A DNA stretch of 64,000 bases, from contig NZ_CP060204.1 in the NCBI RefSeq assembly GCF_014250475.1, forward strand, positions 1,625,001-1,689,000, given 5' to 3'. The notes under the pieces are model-generated. The model made no database searches. It had not been told where the DNA came from and was given only the letters and a program-made list of their open reading frames with translations. The stretch's first letter is position 1. Each line of letters opens with the position of its first letter. Positions 39,078 to 47,847 of this stretch are shown piece after piece. This DNA is from Selenomonas timonae. Lineage in GTDB: Bacteria > Bacillota > Negativicutes > Selenomonadales > Selenomonadaceae. The position numbers and the translations under genes were made by a program.

Positions 39078-39089
39078 GGAGGATTTCAA

Positions 39090-39947
39090 ATGGCAGTGGA
39101 AAATGTAAAACTCAATAATGGTGTAATGATGCCGCTTGAGGGCTCCGGCGTGTTCCAGATTCCCGACCTTGCAGAGTGTGAGCGCGTGACCATCGAGGCG
39201 ATTCGGCAGGGCTACCGCCTGATCGACACGGCGGCAGCATATCAGAACGAGGAGGCGGTGGGTGCGGCGATTGCAAAGTCGGGTGTGCCGCGTGAGGAAC
39301 TGTTCATCACAACGAAGCTCTGGGTGCAGGATATCTCCTATGAGGCGGCGGGTACGGCGTTTGAGCGTTCCCTGCAAAAACTCGGGTTGGACTATCTCGA
39401 TCTCTACCTCATTCATCAGCCGATGGGGGATTTCTTCGGCGCGTGGCGGCGGCTCGAGGAGCTGCACCGCGCGGGGAAGATTCGGGCGATCGGCGTGTCG
39501 AACTTCTATCCTGCCGTGCTTGCGAACTTCTGTGAGACGGTGGAGATAAAGCCAATGGTGAATCAGGTGGAGCTGCATCCGTTCTTCCAACAGGAGGAGG
39601 CACTCACGAATATGAAGGCGTATGGTGTTCACCCACAGGCATGGGGACCTCTCGCCGAAGGCAAGCACGGCATCTTCAGCCATCCCGTGCTGACAGCGAT
39701 CGGGGAGAAGTATGGAAAGACAGCGGCGCAGGCGGCGCTGCGCTGGAACACGCAGCGCGGCGTCTCCATCCTGCCGAAGTCTGTGCGCACCGAGCGGATC
39801 GCAGCAAATCTCGACATCTGGGATTTCTCGCTGACCGAGGCGGAAATGGAAGAGATCGCAAATCTTGACCTCGGGCACAGCGAGATTGTCAACCACGATG
39901 ACCCTGCGTTTGTGAAATGGCTGCACGAGCGCAGGATTCACGATTGA
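39090..39947 (+). CDS. Aldo/keto reductase
   Basis: 285 residues, normal for the family, no signal peptide. Catalytic tetrad D46, Y51, K76, H109 seen in LIDTAAAY, TTKLW and LIHQP. NADPH-binding end with GVSILPKSVRTERIAANL. Reduces aldehydes or ketones with NAD(P)H in the cytoplasm. AGGAGG precedes the ATG; 12 bp after the flavodoxin gene. Confidence 0.93.
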   Translation: MAVENVKLNNGVMMPLEGSGVFQIPDLAECERVTIEAIRQGYRLIDTAAAYQNEEAVGAAIAKSGVPREELFITTKLWVQDISYEAAGTAFERSLQKLGLDYLDLYLIHQPMGDFFGAWRRLEELHRAGKIRAIGVSNFYPAVLANFCETVEIKPMVNQVELHPFFQQEEALTNMKAYGVHPQAWGPLAEGKHGIFSHPVLTAIGEKYGKTAAQAALRWNTQRGVSILPKSVRTERIAANLDIWDFSLTEAEMEEIANLDLGHSEIVNHDDPAFVKWLHERRIHD

Positions 39948-39966
39948 GGCATAGCGAAGAATAGAA

Positions 39967-40980
39967 ATGAGGGAACGTAGTGGTGACGGTATGCGGCTTT
40001 TCGTCTGCGGCATCATTGCAGCAGCGGCGGCTATGCTGTGCTTCGGCAGCTGTTTATCCTTTGCGCGGGAGGCAGAAAACATACAGACCGGCACCGATGC
40101 AGAGGAGGAGATGAGCGTGTTTTCAGCAGAGTCCCGCGTGGAGGATGTGGCAAGGGCACTCCTGTTTGCACCGTACGGTCGGCTGCTCTTTCCCGTACAG
40201 AGCGGGTACATGGATGGCGATACGCTCGGCAGTCTGCGCCTGGCATGGTATTCTCACATCTCGCCTGCGCGAACCGTGGCAGTTGTGAATCGGCTTGCGG
40301 CAGACGCAGCGGCGGGGCATCGGATTTTCTATCCGATCTACACAGAGGAGGAGATGCGGCGCGACCCCGCGAAGCGTGATACAGGGCTGTTTTTCTTTCG
40401 TGGGCGAACGGGAGCGCCTGTCGCCGTCGTGAGTGCGGGCGGCGGATTTGCCTATGTGGGGGCGATGCAGGACAGTTTTCCACATGCGCTCGTCCTCTCT
40501 GAGCGCGGAGTGAACGCCTTTGCACTGATCTATCGACCGCGTGCGCAGACGGCGTGCGAAGATCTTTCACGCGCAGTTGCCTTTCTCCACGAACATGCGG
40601 CAGAACTGGGCGTTGACATGCGTGGTTACTCCCTCTGGGGCGGCTCGGCGGGAGCGCGTATGGCAGCATGGGTCGGTTCGCATGGAACGGAGGCGTTTGG
40701 ACAGCGTTCATATCCGCGTCCTGCCGCCGTCATTATGCTGTATACGGACTTGTCGGAGGTCTATGGTACAGAGCCGCCGACATACAGCTGTGTCGGGACG
40801 GCCGATGGCATTGCCTCATGGCAGACGATGCAGCGGCGTACACAGGCGATCCGCAGAAACGGACAGGCGGCAGAGATCGAAGTGTTTGAAGGTCTGCCGC
40901 ATGGCTTCGGGCTTGGTGAGGGCACTGCTGCCGAAGGATGGCTGAACCGTGCCGCAGATTTTTGGATAGCACAAAGATAA
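39967..40980 (+). CDS. Alpha/beta hydrolase 3
   Basis: 337 residues. N-terminal hydrophobic segment (LFVCGIIAAAAAMLCFG) suggests export. The elbow LWGGSAGARMAAWVG fits G-x-S-x-G, with VVSAGGGFAYVG upstream as the oxyanion region and GLPHGFGLGEG near the end carrying the catalytic His. Layout resembles BD-FAE/esterase-type hydrolases. ATG 39967 or 39991 may be the start; neither has a strong ribosome site. Confidence 0.8.
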   Translation: MRERSGDGMRLFVCGIIAAAAAMLCFGSCLSFAREAENIQTGTDAEEEMSVFSAESRVEDVARALLFAPYGRLLFPVQSGYMDGDTLGSLRLAWYSHISPARTVAVVNRLAADAAAGHRIFYPIYTEEEMRRDPAKRDTGLFFFRGRTGAPVAVVSAGGGFAYVGAMQDSFPHALVLSERGVNAFALIYRPRAQTACEDLSRAVAFLHEHAAELGVDMRGYSLWGGSAGARMAAWVGSHGTEAFGQRSYPRPAAVIMLYTDLSEVYGTEPPTYSCVGTADGIASWQTMQRRTQAIRRNGQAAEIEVFEGLPHGFGLGEGTAAEGWLNRAADFWIAQR

Positions 40981-40997
40981 AATGAGGAGGCAACGGT

Positions 40998-41447
40998 ATG
41001 AATATTCTGTTTATCAACGGCAGTCCGAACAGAGACGGAAATACGGCAGCTCTTGCAGCGAGGTTTCTGCAAGGGCACACCTATGAGACGCTGAATCTTA
41101 CGGACTATCGGATCAATGTTTATGGACAGGAGCTGCCAGGCGATCAATTCTCTGAGGTGCTTGAAAAAGTGCGGGCGGCGGATTTTATCGTCATCGGTTC
41201 GCCGCTTTATTGGCACAATATCTGTGGCGCTGTGCGCAATCTGCTGGATCGATTCTACGGTCCTGTCGAGGCGGGGAGTCTTCACGGGCAGATTGCCTTC
41301 CTTTTCCAAGGTGCAGCACCTGAGAAGTGGATGCTGGAGGCGGGCGAATACACAATGCGCCCTTTTGCTGATCTCTACGGATTGACGTATCTCGGCATAG
41401 TGACATCGGTACGCGAGGCAGATGTGCTTGCGGCGAAGATCGGCTAA
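40998..41447 (+). CDS. NADPH-dependent FMN reductase-like protein
   Basis: 149 residues, flavodoxin-like fold: INGSPNRDGNTAAL (phosphate loop), IVIGSPLYWHNICGAVRN, LFQGAAPEK. Small flavoproteins of this type move electrons from NAD(P)H to quinones, azo or nitro compounds. It ends the operon, 15 bp before a strong bidirectional terminator. Slightly shorter than most relatives (170-190). Confidence 0.88.
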   Translation: MNILFINGSPNRDGNTAALAARFLQGHTYETLNLTDYRINVYGQELPGDQFSEVLEKVRAADFIVIGSPLYWHNICGAVRNLLDRFYGPVEAGSLHGQIAFLFQGAAPEKWMLEAGEYTMRPFADLYGLTYLGIVTSVREADVLAAKIG

Positions 41448-41462
41448 GAATATTTTAGAATC

Positions 41463-41500
41463 AAAAACCTCGGACTGAGAGCATGCAGTCCGAGGTTTTT
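41463..41500. terminator. Strong bidirectional terminator
   Basis: AAAAACCTCGGACTG pairs perfectly with CAGTCCGAGGTTTTT (15 bp). Confidence 0.9.
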
Positions 41501-41570
41501 ACATAAGAACTCCGTTGCGGTGCTCCATTTCATGTTGACTGATTTATGTCGTAAAGCTGAAGAAAAAATG
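41499..41570 (-). pseudogene. Remnant of peptide deformylase 3' end
   Basis: On the minus strand the sequence translates FSFTT-stop-ISQHEMEHRNGVLM-stop, matching the C-terminal motif of the intact deformylase at 49392 (FSGFTAQIIQHEIDHCNG). An in-frame TAA and loss of everything upstream make it a dead fragment. It has the same kind of AAAACCTCGG terminator as the intact gene. Confidence 0.75.
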
Positions 41571-41774
41571 TTAACTTTATTGACATAACATCAGATTTTT
41601 AATGAATATAAGTAGGGATATTACTTATATGAGCATCTTGGGTGATAATATAGAAAATATTGTAGAGTTAATCATGAAACAAAGATTATTGATGAAAATA
41701 TAAAAGTAATAAAACGATTGACGAATGCATAAATGTTTGATAAAATGAGATCATAATTGAAAGAGGTGACAAAA
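41571..41774 (+). other. AT-rich left edge of prophage B with promoter and inverted repeat
   Basis: ATATAAGTA/TACTTATAT inverted repeat at 41606-41630 (operator candidate). Promoter TTGACG, 17 bases, TAAAAT at 41718-41746. The prophage B left boundary is probably in this stretch; its GC content is far lower than that of the operon before it. Confidence 0.6.
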
Positions 41775-42581
41775 ATGCCAACAGATTTCGATAGAACCTT
41801 GTTTTTTGATAATATCTCCTATTTGATAAAGAAGTATGATCTAAAAATAGGTGAGATTGAGAACAGTGCAGGAGTTAGTACCGGATATATTTCTCGTGCC
41901 AGCAAGGACGAAAAGTCAAAGCCGGGGGTCGAGTTTGTAATGAAGATCGCAGAGTTGCTGCAGATCAATGTCGACACTTTACTGCGGGCAGATTTGACAA
42001 ATGCTACGCCGACCGAGAAGTATCTTATGTCGTTCTTGGGCAAGCTCAATAGTGATACCGTCGCAGATAGCCTTAATTGGATTCGGGAACCGAAGGTAGA
42101 GTTAAATCGGATACAGGCCGATGAATATGGTGATACTGGGCATCCACTATTCAAATTGCGTACATACGATGCGCCCAATGATTATGATGGCTCGATCGAA
42201 GAAGTTACACAGGTTGTCTTTGCGTCACATAATTTTGATTACCAGACGGGGATACATAAGGATTGTTATTCCTTACGAATGAAGAACGGTACACTTTTGC
42301 ATTTGATGAATATTTTTAAAGTGTACTCATCTATTTCGGATCCTGATACCTTTGCGATAGAAATTTGGATGACTCCGCCGAAAGCGGAAGCTCAGTTTCT
42401 TTGCGACAACAAGGGAGAAGTTACAATTTCCAGCCTTATTGATGGTCTATATACGACCGTCAGTGAAAATATGAGACATCCCAAAATTGATAAGAACTTA
42501 CAGTATGTGATTGATGCATTCATGCAGAATGACTTGGAAGATGATCCCCCAGTGTTCGACGAAGATGATATCCCCTTTTGA
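41775..42581 (+). CDS. XRE-family DNA-binding protein
   Basis: 268 residues. HTH at about 12-65: YLIKKYDLKIGEIENSAGVS, TGYISRASKDEKSKPG, then KIAELLQINVDTLLRADL, the Cro/CI pattern. The long C-terminal part (about 110-268) is unfamiliar, ending acidic (DPPVFDEDDIPF). Probably a phage regulator or repressor. It has the 41718 promoter upstream and AAGAGGTG before the ATG. It reads rightward, the same way as the early genes. Confidence 0.75.
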   Translation: MPTDFDRTLFFDNISYLIKKYDLKIGEIENSAGVSTGYISRASKDEKSKPGVEFVMKIAELLQINVDTLLRADLTNATPTEKYLMSFLGKLNSDTVADSLNWIREPKVELNRIQADEYGDTGHPLFKLRTYDAPNDYDGSIEEVTQVVFASHNFDYQTGIHKDCYSLRMKNGTLLHLMNIFKVYSSISDPDTFAIEIWMTPPKAEAQFLCDNKGEVTISSLIDGLYTTVSENMRHPKIDKNLQYVIDAFMQNDLEDDPPVFDEDDIPF

Positions 42582-42596
42582 GGAGGTTCCTAGTGT

Positions 42597-42803
42597 ATGA
42601 AGATACAAATTCGTAGCCTATGCAGCGACTGTGCCAATCCTCCACGCTTCTGCGATGCAATCCTTGAAGAGGATGCGCAAATTTATCTGGTTCGCAAGGA
42701 TCAGAAAACAAATCGGTATGTCAAAATCCTTTGGGAAGATGTCGTTTACCAAGTGAATAAATTGAAACCACGAAACATGAAGCTACCGCAACATGCCCCG
42801 TAA
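42597..42803 (+). CDS. Small hypothetical protein after XRE gene
   Basis: 68 residues, not recognised. Three Cys in the first 20 residues (LCSDCANPPRFC) could bind metal; the rest is short strands and a basic tail. GAGGAGG lies upstream of the ATG. Co-transcribed with the XRE gene and followed by a strong terminator. Confidence 0.6.
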   Translation: MKIQIRSLCSDCANPPRFCDAILEEDAQIYLVRKDQKTNRYVKILWEDVVYQVNKLKPRNMKLPQHAP

Positions 42804-42816
42804 ATAACGTGGAGCT

Positions 42817-42877
42817 AACCGCCGGAGTTATCTGATTCAGCCATAAGGCTAAATGGATAACTCCGGCGGTTTTTTAT
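42817..42877 (+). terminator. Strong terminator
   Basis: AACCGCCGGAGTTATC pairs perfectly with GATAACTCCGGCGGTT (16 bp), followed by TTTTTA. Confidence 0.92.
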
Positions 42878-43189
42878 TTGTCAAAAACTCGCGGCCTTCA
42901 ATTGTAATTAAGGTAGGAGAGGGGAAGTCTTTTTGAGGAGGAGAGAATAATGAGGTCGTAAATTCTTATATCAAGTGATTCAGTTTAAAACCTCAAAGCC
43001 TTGAGATGGCCATTAAAGGCGGCGGGAACATACGAAGACCACATTGCAAAAAAATGCAATGAATACGGCACTTCGATGTCCCACCGTTTACCGCTATGTC
43101 CATTTTTAGGTAATTGCGGCCGGTGTACCTCAAGTGCATCGGCCTTCGTTGTATCCCGCTGACCTTGTCTTGTCAGAAAGGATACGACG
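42878..43189 (+). other. 312-bp gene-free leader with hairpins
   Basis: No credible ORF. It includes CATTGCA/TGCAATG with an A6 loop (43041-43060) and GGCCG/CGGCC around 43117-43143. The region may be a structured 5' leader of the sigma-like gene at 43190, or may carry the early promoter. Confidence 0.4.
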
Positions 43190-43780
43190 ATGAAAGAATT
43201 TATTTTAATGGAAGTCACTGCTGAGACAATTCGTGATTATGGTATTTCCCGCAATGAAGTTGAGTGGTGTCGGATCGGTAATCGTAGGGTACAGGCCGTG
43301 AAAGTCTTAGCTACATACGAGGTCTTCACGTTCTATAAACGTTCAGTATTACGTGAACAACAGCAAGAATGTCGAGCAAAGTATTCGTGTATATACAAGA
43401 ATCGCAAGAATATGTGCGACCACAACTGCGAGAGTTGTACACATCCTGTGTACCGAGAATCGTGGGTTGGTGTTGTGAAAGAAGAAATATTCATTTCAGA
43501 GTCGCTGGAGACTACTTGCATAAAGAGGCTGCTGATTGAAGCACTCATCACTGAAGTCAATAAACTTGCTCCGATGGATCAGCTCCTCCTTAAATTAATT
43601 GGCGAAGCTGTGTCGGAACGTGAGATTGCAAGAATTATGGGTGGGAGATCAAAGACGGCCATCCACAAGAGGAAAGAAAAACTCTTCGTGATGCTCCGAA
43701 AAAAACTTGAAAATACGGTGACCATTAAGCCCCGTTCTGTCTGCACCCTAGTGAAAGGGGGAAAGCAGAATGTGAGTTAA
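43190..43780 (+). CDS. Sigma-factor-like protein with Cys cluster
   Basis: 196 residues. The C-terminal part has a region-4-like HTH (LIGEAVSEREIARIMGG, then SKTAIHKRKEKLFVML). The middle has six Cys and His (CRAKYSCIYKNRKNMCDHNC, then ESCTHP), a likely zinc site. Such proteins control early or replication genes in Firmicutes phages and ICEs (family context). GAAAGGATAC region precedes the ATG. Confidence 0.7.
   Translation: MKEFILMEVTAETIRDYGISRNEVEWCRIGNRRVQAVKVLATYEVFTFYKRSVLREQQQECRAKYSCIYKNRKNMCDHNCESCTHPVYRESWVGVVKEEIFISESLETTCIKRLLIEALITEVNKLAPMDQLLLKLIGEAVSEREIARIMGGRSKTAIHKRKEKLFVMLRKKLENTVTIKPRSVCTLVKGGKQNVS
43717..43762 (+). promoter_or_regulatory. Conserved hairpin motif, copy 1
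   Basis: GGTGACCA, a C-rich arm, TTCTGTCTGCAC, CCTAGTGAAA and a GGGG arm. The same order occurs at 49932-49975. It lies inside the 3' end of the sigma-like gene and 94 bp before the next gene. Confidence 0.5.
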
Positions 43781-43855
43781 AATTCACAGCTAATCTTCTG
43801 GCAATCAGACAGATTGCCAAACTGCCGAAAGAAATTCTGTTTATGAAAGGGACTA

Positions 43856-44113
43856 ATGAATATGATTCATGTGAACGAAATCTCCAAAATGCTGCGTGAG
43901 GCAGCAGATGCACTTGAAGCTGCAATCCCGCAGCTTGAAAAACCAAACGAAGGTGTGCGGCTCGAAGATGTCCGTATTGTTCTCATCCGTAAGAGTACGG
44001 AGGGAAAACGCGAGGCGGTCAAGGATCTTATCACAAAGTATGGAGCGGAGCGTCTGAGCGACATCTCGCCCGATGCCTTCGTTGCTCTTCTCCGGGAAGC
44101 GGAGGCACTCTGA
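43856..44113 (+). CDS. Small phage protein before DUF2800 gene
   Basis: 85 residues. Helical, with EISKMLREAADALEAAIPQ, VRLEDVRIVLIRKSTEGK and KYGAERLSDISPDAFVALL. Similar small proteins precede DUF2800 in related phages and resemble rIIA-like C-terminal or HeH/LEM-like segments; role unknown. ATG overlaps into the DUF2800 start (ATG at 44113 within TGATGG). Confidence 0.7.
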   Translation: MNMIHVNEISKMLREAADALEAAIPQLEKPNEGVRLEDVRIVLIRKSTEGKREAVKDLITKYGAERLSDISPDAFVALLREAEAL

Positions 44114-45240
44114 TGGGGGCGCACGCACTGCTCTCACCGTCGGCGGCGCATCGGTGGATACGCTGTCCACCGTCTGCTTGCCTTGAGCGCGAGTTTCCAT
44201 CTTCGTCGAGCGAAGCCGCCGCTGAAGGGACAGCGGCGCATGCGCTCTGTGAGCACAAGCTGCGTAAGTTTCTAAAACTGCGCAGCAAACGACCGCACTC
44301 GGATTTCGAGGACGATGAGATGGACCGCTGTTCCGATGCGTATGTTTCATTCGTGCAGGAGCAGATGGGAGACATCCCGTCCCCGATGGTGCTGGTTGAG
44401 CAGTGGCTCGATCTCACACGCTATGTCCCGGAAGCATTCGGGACGGCGGACTGCATCATTGTCGGCGGGGATATGCTCCATGTCATTGACTTCAAGTATG
44501 GCATGGGCGTGCTTGTGGAGGCGGAGCACAATCCGCAGATGATGCTCTACGCGCTTGGTGCACTGCATCTTCTCGACGGGATCTACGACATCCAAACGAT
44601 CTCCATGAGCATCTTCCAACCCCGCAGAGAAAATGTGTGCACATGGTCACTCACAAAAGAAGACCTCCTCCGTTGGGCGAGGGATGATCTTGTGGAGAAA
44701 GCACGTCTCGCTTATGCGGGCGAGGGCGCGTTCTGTGCGGGAGAATGGTGTACGTTCTGCCGTGCCGCTGTCCGCTGCAGGGCGCGTTCGGAAGAGAAAC
44801 TTCGCCTTGCGAGGGAAGAGTTCAGACTCCCTCCGCTCATTACGGACGAAGAGATCGAGGAAGTTCTCAGCGAGATTCCTGACCTAATCAAGTGGGCGAA
44901 TGCAATTCTCGTCTACGCAACGGATGCTGCCGTCAATCACGGTAAGGCTTGGAAAGGCTTCAAAGTGGTGGAAGGCCGCTCCGTCCGAAAGTACAAAGAT
45001 GAAGATGCCGTTGCAAGGGAGGCAAAAGCGGCAGGTTATACGGACATCTTCGATAAGAAACTCATTCCACTGACGCAAATGGAGAAACTCATGGGAAAAG
45101 AAATGTTTGCAAAAACACTTGGCGGTCTTATTGAAAAGCCGCTCGGCAAGCCGGCGCTCGTTCCTCTTTCGGACAAGCGTCCGGCGATTCACACAGATAA
45201 TGTCCGGTCCGAATTCAAAACTATTATGGAGGAAAACTAA
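44113..45240 (+). CDS. DUF2800 nuclease-like protein
   Basis: 375 residues of the DUF2800 family (PD-(D/E)XK superfamily, RecB/Cas4-like). SPSAAHRWIRCPPSACLE at the start, then AEGTAAHALCEHKLR. ADCIIVGGDMLHVIDFKYGMG carries the D...D-x-K core, and YALGALHLLDG follows. Cys pairs at about 215-225 (CTFCRAAVRCRAR) resemble the Fe-S cluster ligands of Cas4-like nucleases. It is the first gene of the replication block and probably processes DNA ends for recombination. Confidence 0.87.
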   Translation: MGAHALLSPSAAHRWIRCPPSACLEREFPSSSSEAAAEGTAAHALCEHKLRKFLKLRSKRPHSDFEDDEMDRCSDAYVSFVQEQMGDIPSPMVLVEQWLDLTRYVPEAFGTADCIIVGGDMLHVIDFKYGMGVLVEAEHNPQMMLYALGALHLLDGIYDIQTISMSIFQPRRENVCTWSLTKEDLLRWARDDLVEKARLAYAGEGAFCAGEWCTFCRAAVRCRARSEEKLRLAREEFRLPPLITDEEIEEVLSEIPDLIKWANAILVYATDAAVNHGKAWKGFKVVEGRSVRKYKDEDAVAREAKAAGYTDIFDKKLIPLTQMEKLMGKEMFAKTLGGLIEKPLGKPALVPLSDKRPAIHTDNVRSEFKTIMEEN

Positions 45241-45241
45241 A

Positions 45242-45799
45242 ATGGCAACGAAGAACAAGAACACGAAGGTTATCACGGGCAAGGTTCGTCTCTCTTACGC
45301 ACATGTATGGGAGCCGGTATCCATCAACGGAGGCGAGGAGAAATACTCCGTCAGCCTCATCATTCCAAAGTCGGATACCAAGACCGTCAAGGATATCAAT
45401 GCAGCGGTGGAGGCCGCCATCGAAGTGGGCATCGGTAAGTTCGGCGGGAAGAAGCCGAACAAGGGAGCGATCAAGCTGCCGCTGCGCGACGGCGATGTGG
45501 AGCGTCCCGATGACGAGAACTACAAGGATGCATACTTCATCAACGCAAATTCACGGACGGCTCCGCAGATTGTCGATTCGAAGGTACAGCCGATTCTGGA
45601 TCGTGACGAGGTCTACTCCGGATGCTATGCCCATGTAAGCATTACGCTCTATGCGTTCAACAGCAATGGGAACAAAGGCATTGCTTGCGGTCTCGGAAAC
45701 ATCCAGAAAGTTGCGGACGGCGAACCACTCGGCGGGCGTACAACGGCAGCATCGGATTTCCGGAACCTTGACGATGCGGACGAGGACTTTCTCAGCTAA
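45242..45799 (+). CDS. DUF2815 protein (ssDNA-binding-like)
   Basis: 185 residues of DUF2815. TGKVRLSYAHVWEP, KYSVSLIIPKSD, then YFINANSRTAPQIVDSK and VSITLYAFNSNGNKGIACG. The family is considered ssDNA-binding-like (OB-fold) and pairs with DUF2800 and polymerase in phage replication modules. Begins 1 bp after the DUF2800 stop; ends with an acidic tail (DADEDFLS) typical of ssDNA-binding proteins that recruit partners. Confidence 0.87.
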   Translation: MATKNKNTKVITGKVRLSYAHVWEPVSINGGEEKYSVSLIIPKSDTKTVKDINAAVEAAIEVGIGKFGGKKPNKGAIKLPLRDGDVERPDDENYKDAYFINANSRTAPQIVDSKVQPILDRDEVYSGCYAHVSITLYAFNSNGNKGIACGLGNIQKVADGEPLGGRTTAASDFRNLDDADEDFLS

Positions 45800-45821
45800 C
45801 CAAGCGGAATTTGCAGGAATG

Positions 45822-45850
45822 GGCGGCGGCGTAAGCCGTCGCCTGTTTTT
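45822..45850 (+). terminator. Hairpin before polymerase gene
   Basis: GGCGGCGGC pairs with GCCGTCGCC (one G-T), loop GTAA, followed by TGTTTTT. Confidence 0.7.
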
Positions 45851-45864
45851 ATGGGAGAACAGAT

Positions 45865-47802
45865 ATGAAGTCAATCAGTATCGATATTGAGACATTTTCA
45901 AGCGTCCCGCTTGCAAAGGCGGGCGTATATAAATATGCGGAGGCAGAGGACTTTGAAATCCTGCTGTTCGGATATTCTGTGGATGGAGGAGAAGTGCAGG
46001 TTGTGGATCTGGCGAATGGGGAAGAAATCCCAAAAGAGATTCTTGCAGTACTGACGGATGAGACTGTCACAAAATGGGCATTCAACGCAATGTTTGAGCG
46101 CGTATGTCTATCTCGCCATCTGGGCATTCACCTGAAACCGAACGCATGGCGTTGCTCCATGATTTGGGCGGCAACGCTCGGACTCCCGTTATCTCTGAAA
46201 GACGTAGGGGCGGTACTGCGTCTTGATCGACAGAAATTGGAAGAGGGGAAAGACCTCATACGGTATTTCTGTGTTCCGTGCAAGGCGACCAAGAGCAACG
46301 GCGGCAGGACACGTAATCTTCCTGAGGATGCCTCGGAAAAGTGGGAACTGTTTAAGGCATACAACAAACGGGATGTGGAAACGGAGATGGAAATTCAAGC
46401 ACGGCTGCAGAAATTTCCCGTATCGGAGAGTGAGTGGGAGAACTACGTCATCGACCAAGAAATCAATGACCGTGGAATTTCGGTAGATACCACATTTGTC
46501 TCACAGGCGATTCGTTGCGATGAGCGCAGCAAGGTAATTTGTCTTGAGCGGGCGCAGAATCTCACTGGTCTTGCAAATCCGAACTCTCCGCTGCAGCTTA
46601 TGGACTGGCTGCGCGGGAAAGGACTCTCTGTGGAATCTCTTGCAAAAAGTGAAGTGAGCAAAATGCTCAAAACAGCCGTGGGAGACGTGCGGGAGGTATT
46701 GGAACTTCGGCAGCGGCTTGCCAAGACGAGTGTAAAGAAATATATGGCGATGGAAGCAGTCACGGGAGCGGATCACCGTGCGCGTGGATTGTTCCAATTC
46801 TACGGTGCAAACAGAACGGGGCGCTTCGCAGGGCGGCTCATTCAGTTACAGAATCTGCCCCAAAACCATCTCGCGCAACTGAAGGAGGTTCGCACCCTTG
46901 TCAAAAACGGTGACTTCGACCTTCTGGATATGCTCTATGACAGCACCTCGGATGTGCTCTCTCAGCTTATTCGTACCTCATTTGTTCCACGGTCCGGTTG
47001 CCGCTTCATTGTCGCCGACTACGCTGCCATCGAAGCAAGAGTCCTCGCATGGCTTGCGGGGGAGCGGTGGGTACTTGATGTGTTTCAAAAGAACGGAGAT
47101 ATTTACTGCGAAACGGCATCTCGGATGTTTCACTGCAAGGTCGAAAAGCATGGCGAGAATGCAGATCTGCGCCAGAAAGGAAAGCAGGCGGTTTTGAGTT
47201 GTGGATACGGCGGCTCCGTCGGTGCTCTTATTGCGATGGGCGCGGTCGAGTCCGGCATGAAGGAGGAGGAACTTCAACCGCTCGTGGATTTGTGGCGTGC
47301 ATCGAATCCACATATCGTGCAATTCTGGTGGGATGTGGATCGTGCCGTCAAGACCTGTGTGAAACGGCGCGTTGAAGTAGAAACACATGGCATTCGTTGT
47401 GCGTATAAGAGCGGCGTTTTGTTTATACGATTGCCGAGCGGCAGAGAACTCGCGTATGTGAAGCCGCGCATCGGAGAGAATCGATTCGGAGGGGAATCTG
47501 TCGCCTATGAAGGTCTCGGTATGACGAAGAAGTGGGAGCGGATTGAAACCTTCGGCGGGAAACTTGTTGAGAATATCACACAGGCGACGGCACGAGATCT
47601 GCTTGTCTTTGCAATGAAACAGTTGCGAAACAGGGGATTTGACATCGTGATGCACGTTCATGATGAAATCGTGCTCGAAGTGCCGCATGGAGTCTCCTCG
47701 GTCGAGGAAATATGTTCTGTCATGGCCGAGAGCCCTCCGTGGTCGAAGGACCTGCCGCTCAAGGCGGACGGGTATGCGTGTGAGTTCTATCGGAAGGACT
47801 GA
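45865..47802 (+). CDS. Phage DNA polymerase, family A
   Basis: 645 residues. N-terminal 3'-5' exonuclease (SIDIETFSSVPLA with the DxE pair, then WAFNAMFER). Polymerase motifs: A (FIVADYAAIEARVLAWLAG) near residue 390, B (KQAVLSCGYGGSVGAL) near 440, C (VMHVHDEIVLEVP) near 600. All catalytic acids are present. This replicates phage DNA with the primase-helicase encoded downstream. No 5'-nuclease domain. Confidence 0.95.
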   Translation: MKSISIDIETFSSVPLAKAGVYKYAEAEDFEILLFGYSVDGGEVQVVDLANGEEIPKEILAVLTDETVTKWAFNAMFERVCLSRHLGIHLKPNAWRCSMIWAATLGLPLSLKDVGAVLRLDRQKLEEGKDLIRYFCVPCKATKSNGGRTRNLPEDASEKWELFKAYNKRDVETEMEIQARLQKFPVSESEWENYVIDQEINDRGISVDTTFVSQAIRCDERSKVICLERAQNLTGLANPNSPLQLMDWLRGKGLSVESLAKSEVSKMLKTAVGDVREVLELRQRLAKTSVKKYMAMEAVTGADHRARGLFQFYGANRTGRFAGRLIQLQNLPQNHLAQLKEVRTLVKNGDFDLLDMLYDSTSDVLSQLIRTSFVPRSGCRFIVADYAAIEARVLAWLAGERWVLDVFQKNGDIYCETASRMFHCKVEKHGENADLRQKGKQAVLSCGYGGSVGALIAMGAVESGMKEEELQPLVDLWRASNPHIVQFWWDVDRAVKTCVKRRVEVETHGIRCAYKSGVLFIRLPSGRELAYVKPRIGENRFGGESVAYEGLGMTKKWERIETFGGKLVENITQATARDLLVFAMKQLRNRGFDIVMHVHDEIVLEVPHGVSSVEEICSVMAESPPWSKDLPLKADGYACEFYRKD

Positions 47803-47804
47803 AA

Positions 47805-47845
47805 AAGCGGTATCTGCCTGACTGACAGATGCCGCTTGCTTTTCA
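47805..47845. terminator. Terminator between polymerase and leftward abiEii
   Basis: AAGCGGTATCTG pairs with CAGATGCCGCTT (one G-T), with A5 and CTTTTC flanks. Confidence 0.75.
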
Positions 47846-47847
47846 GT

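Noticed and set aside
38433-40211. 592-residue minus-strand frame opposite flavodoxin and aldo/keto reductase genes
   Set aside because: Spans two real genes on the other strand and has an Arg/Cys/His-rich composition typical of shadow frames.
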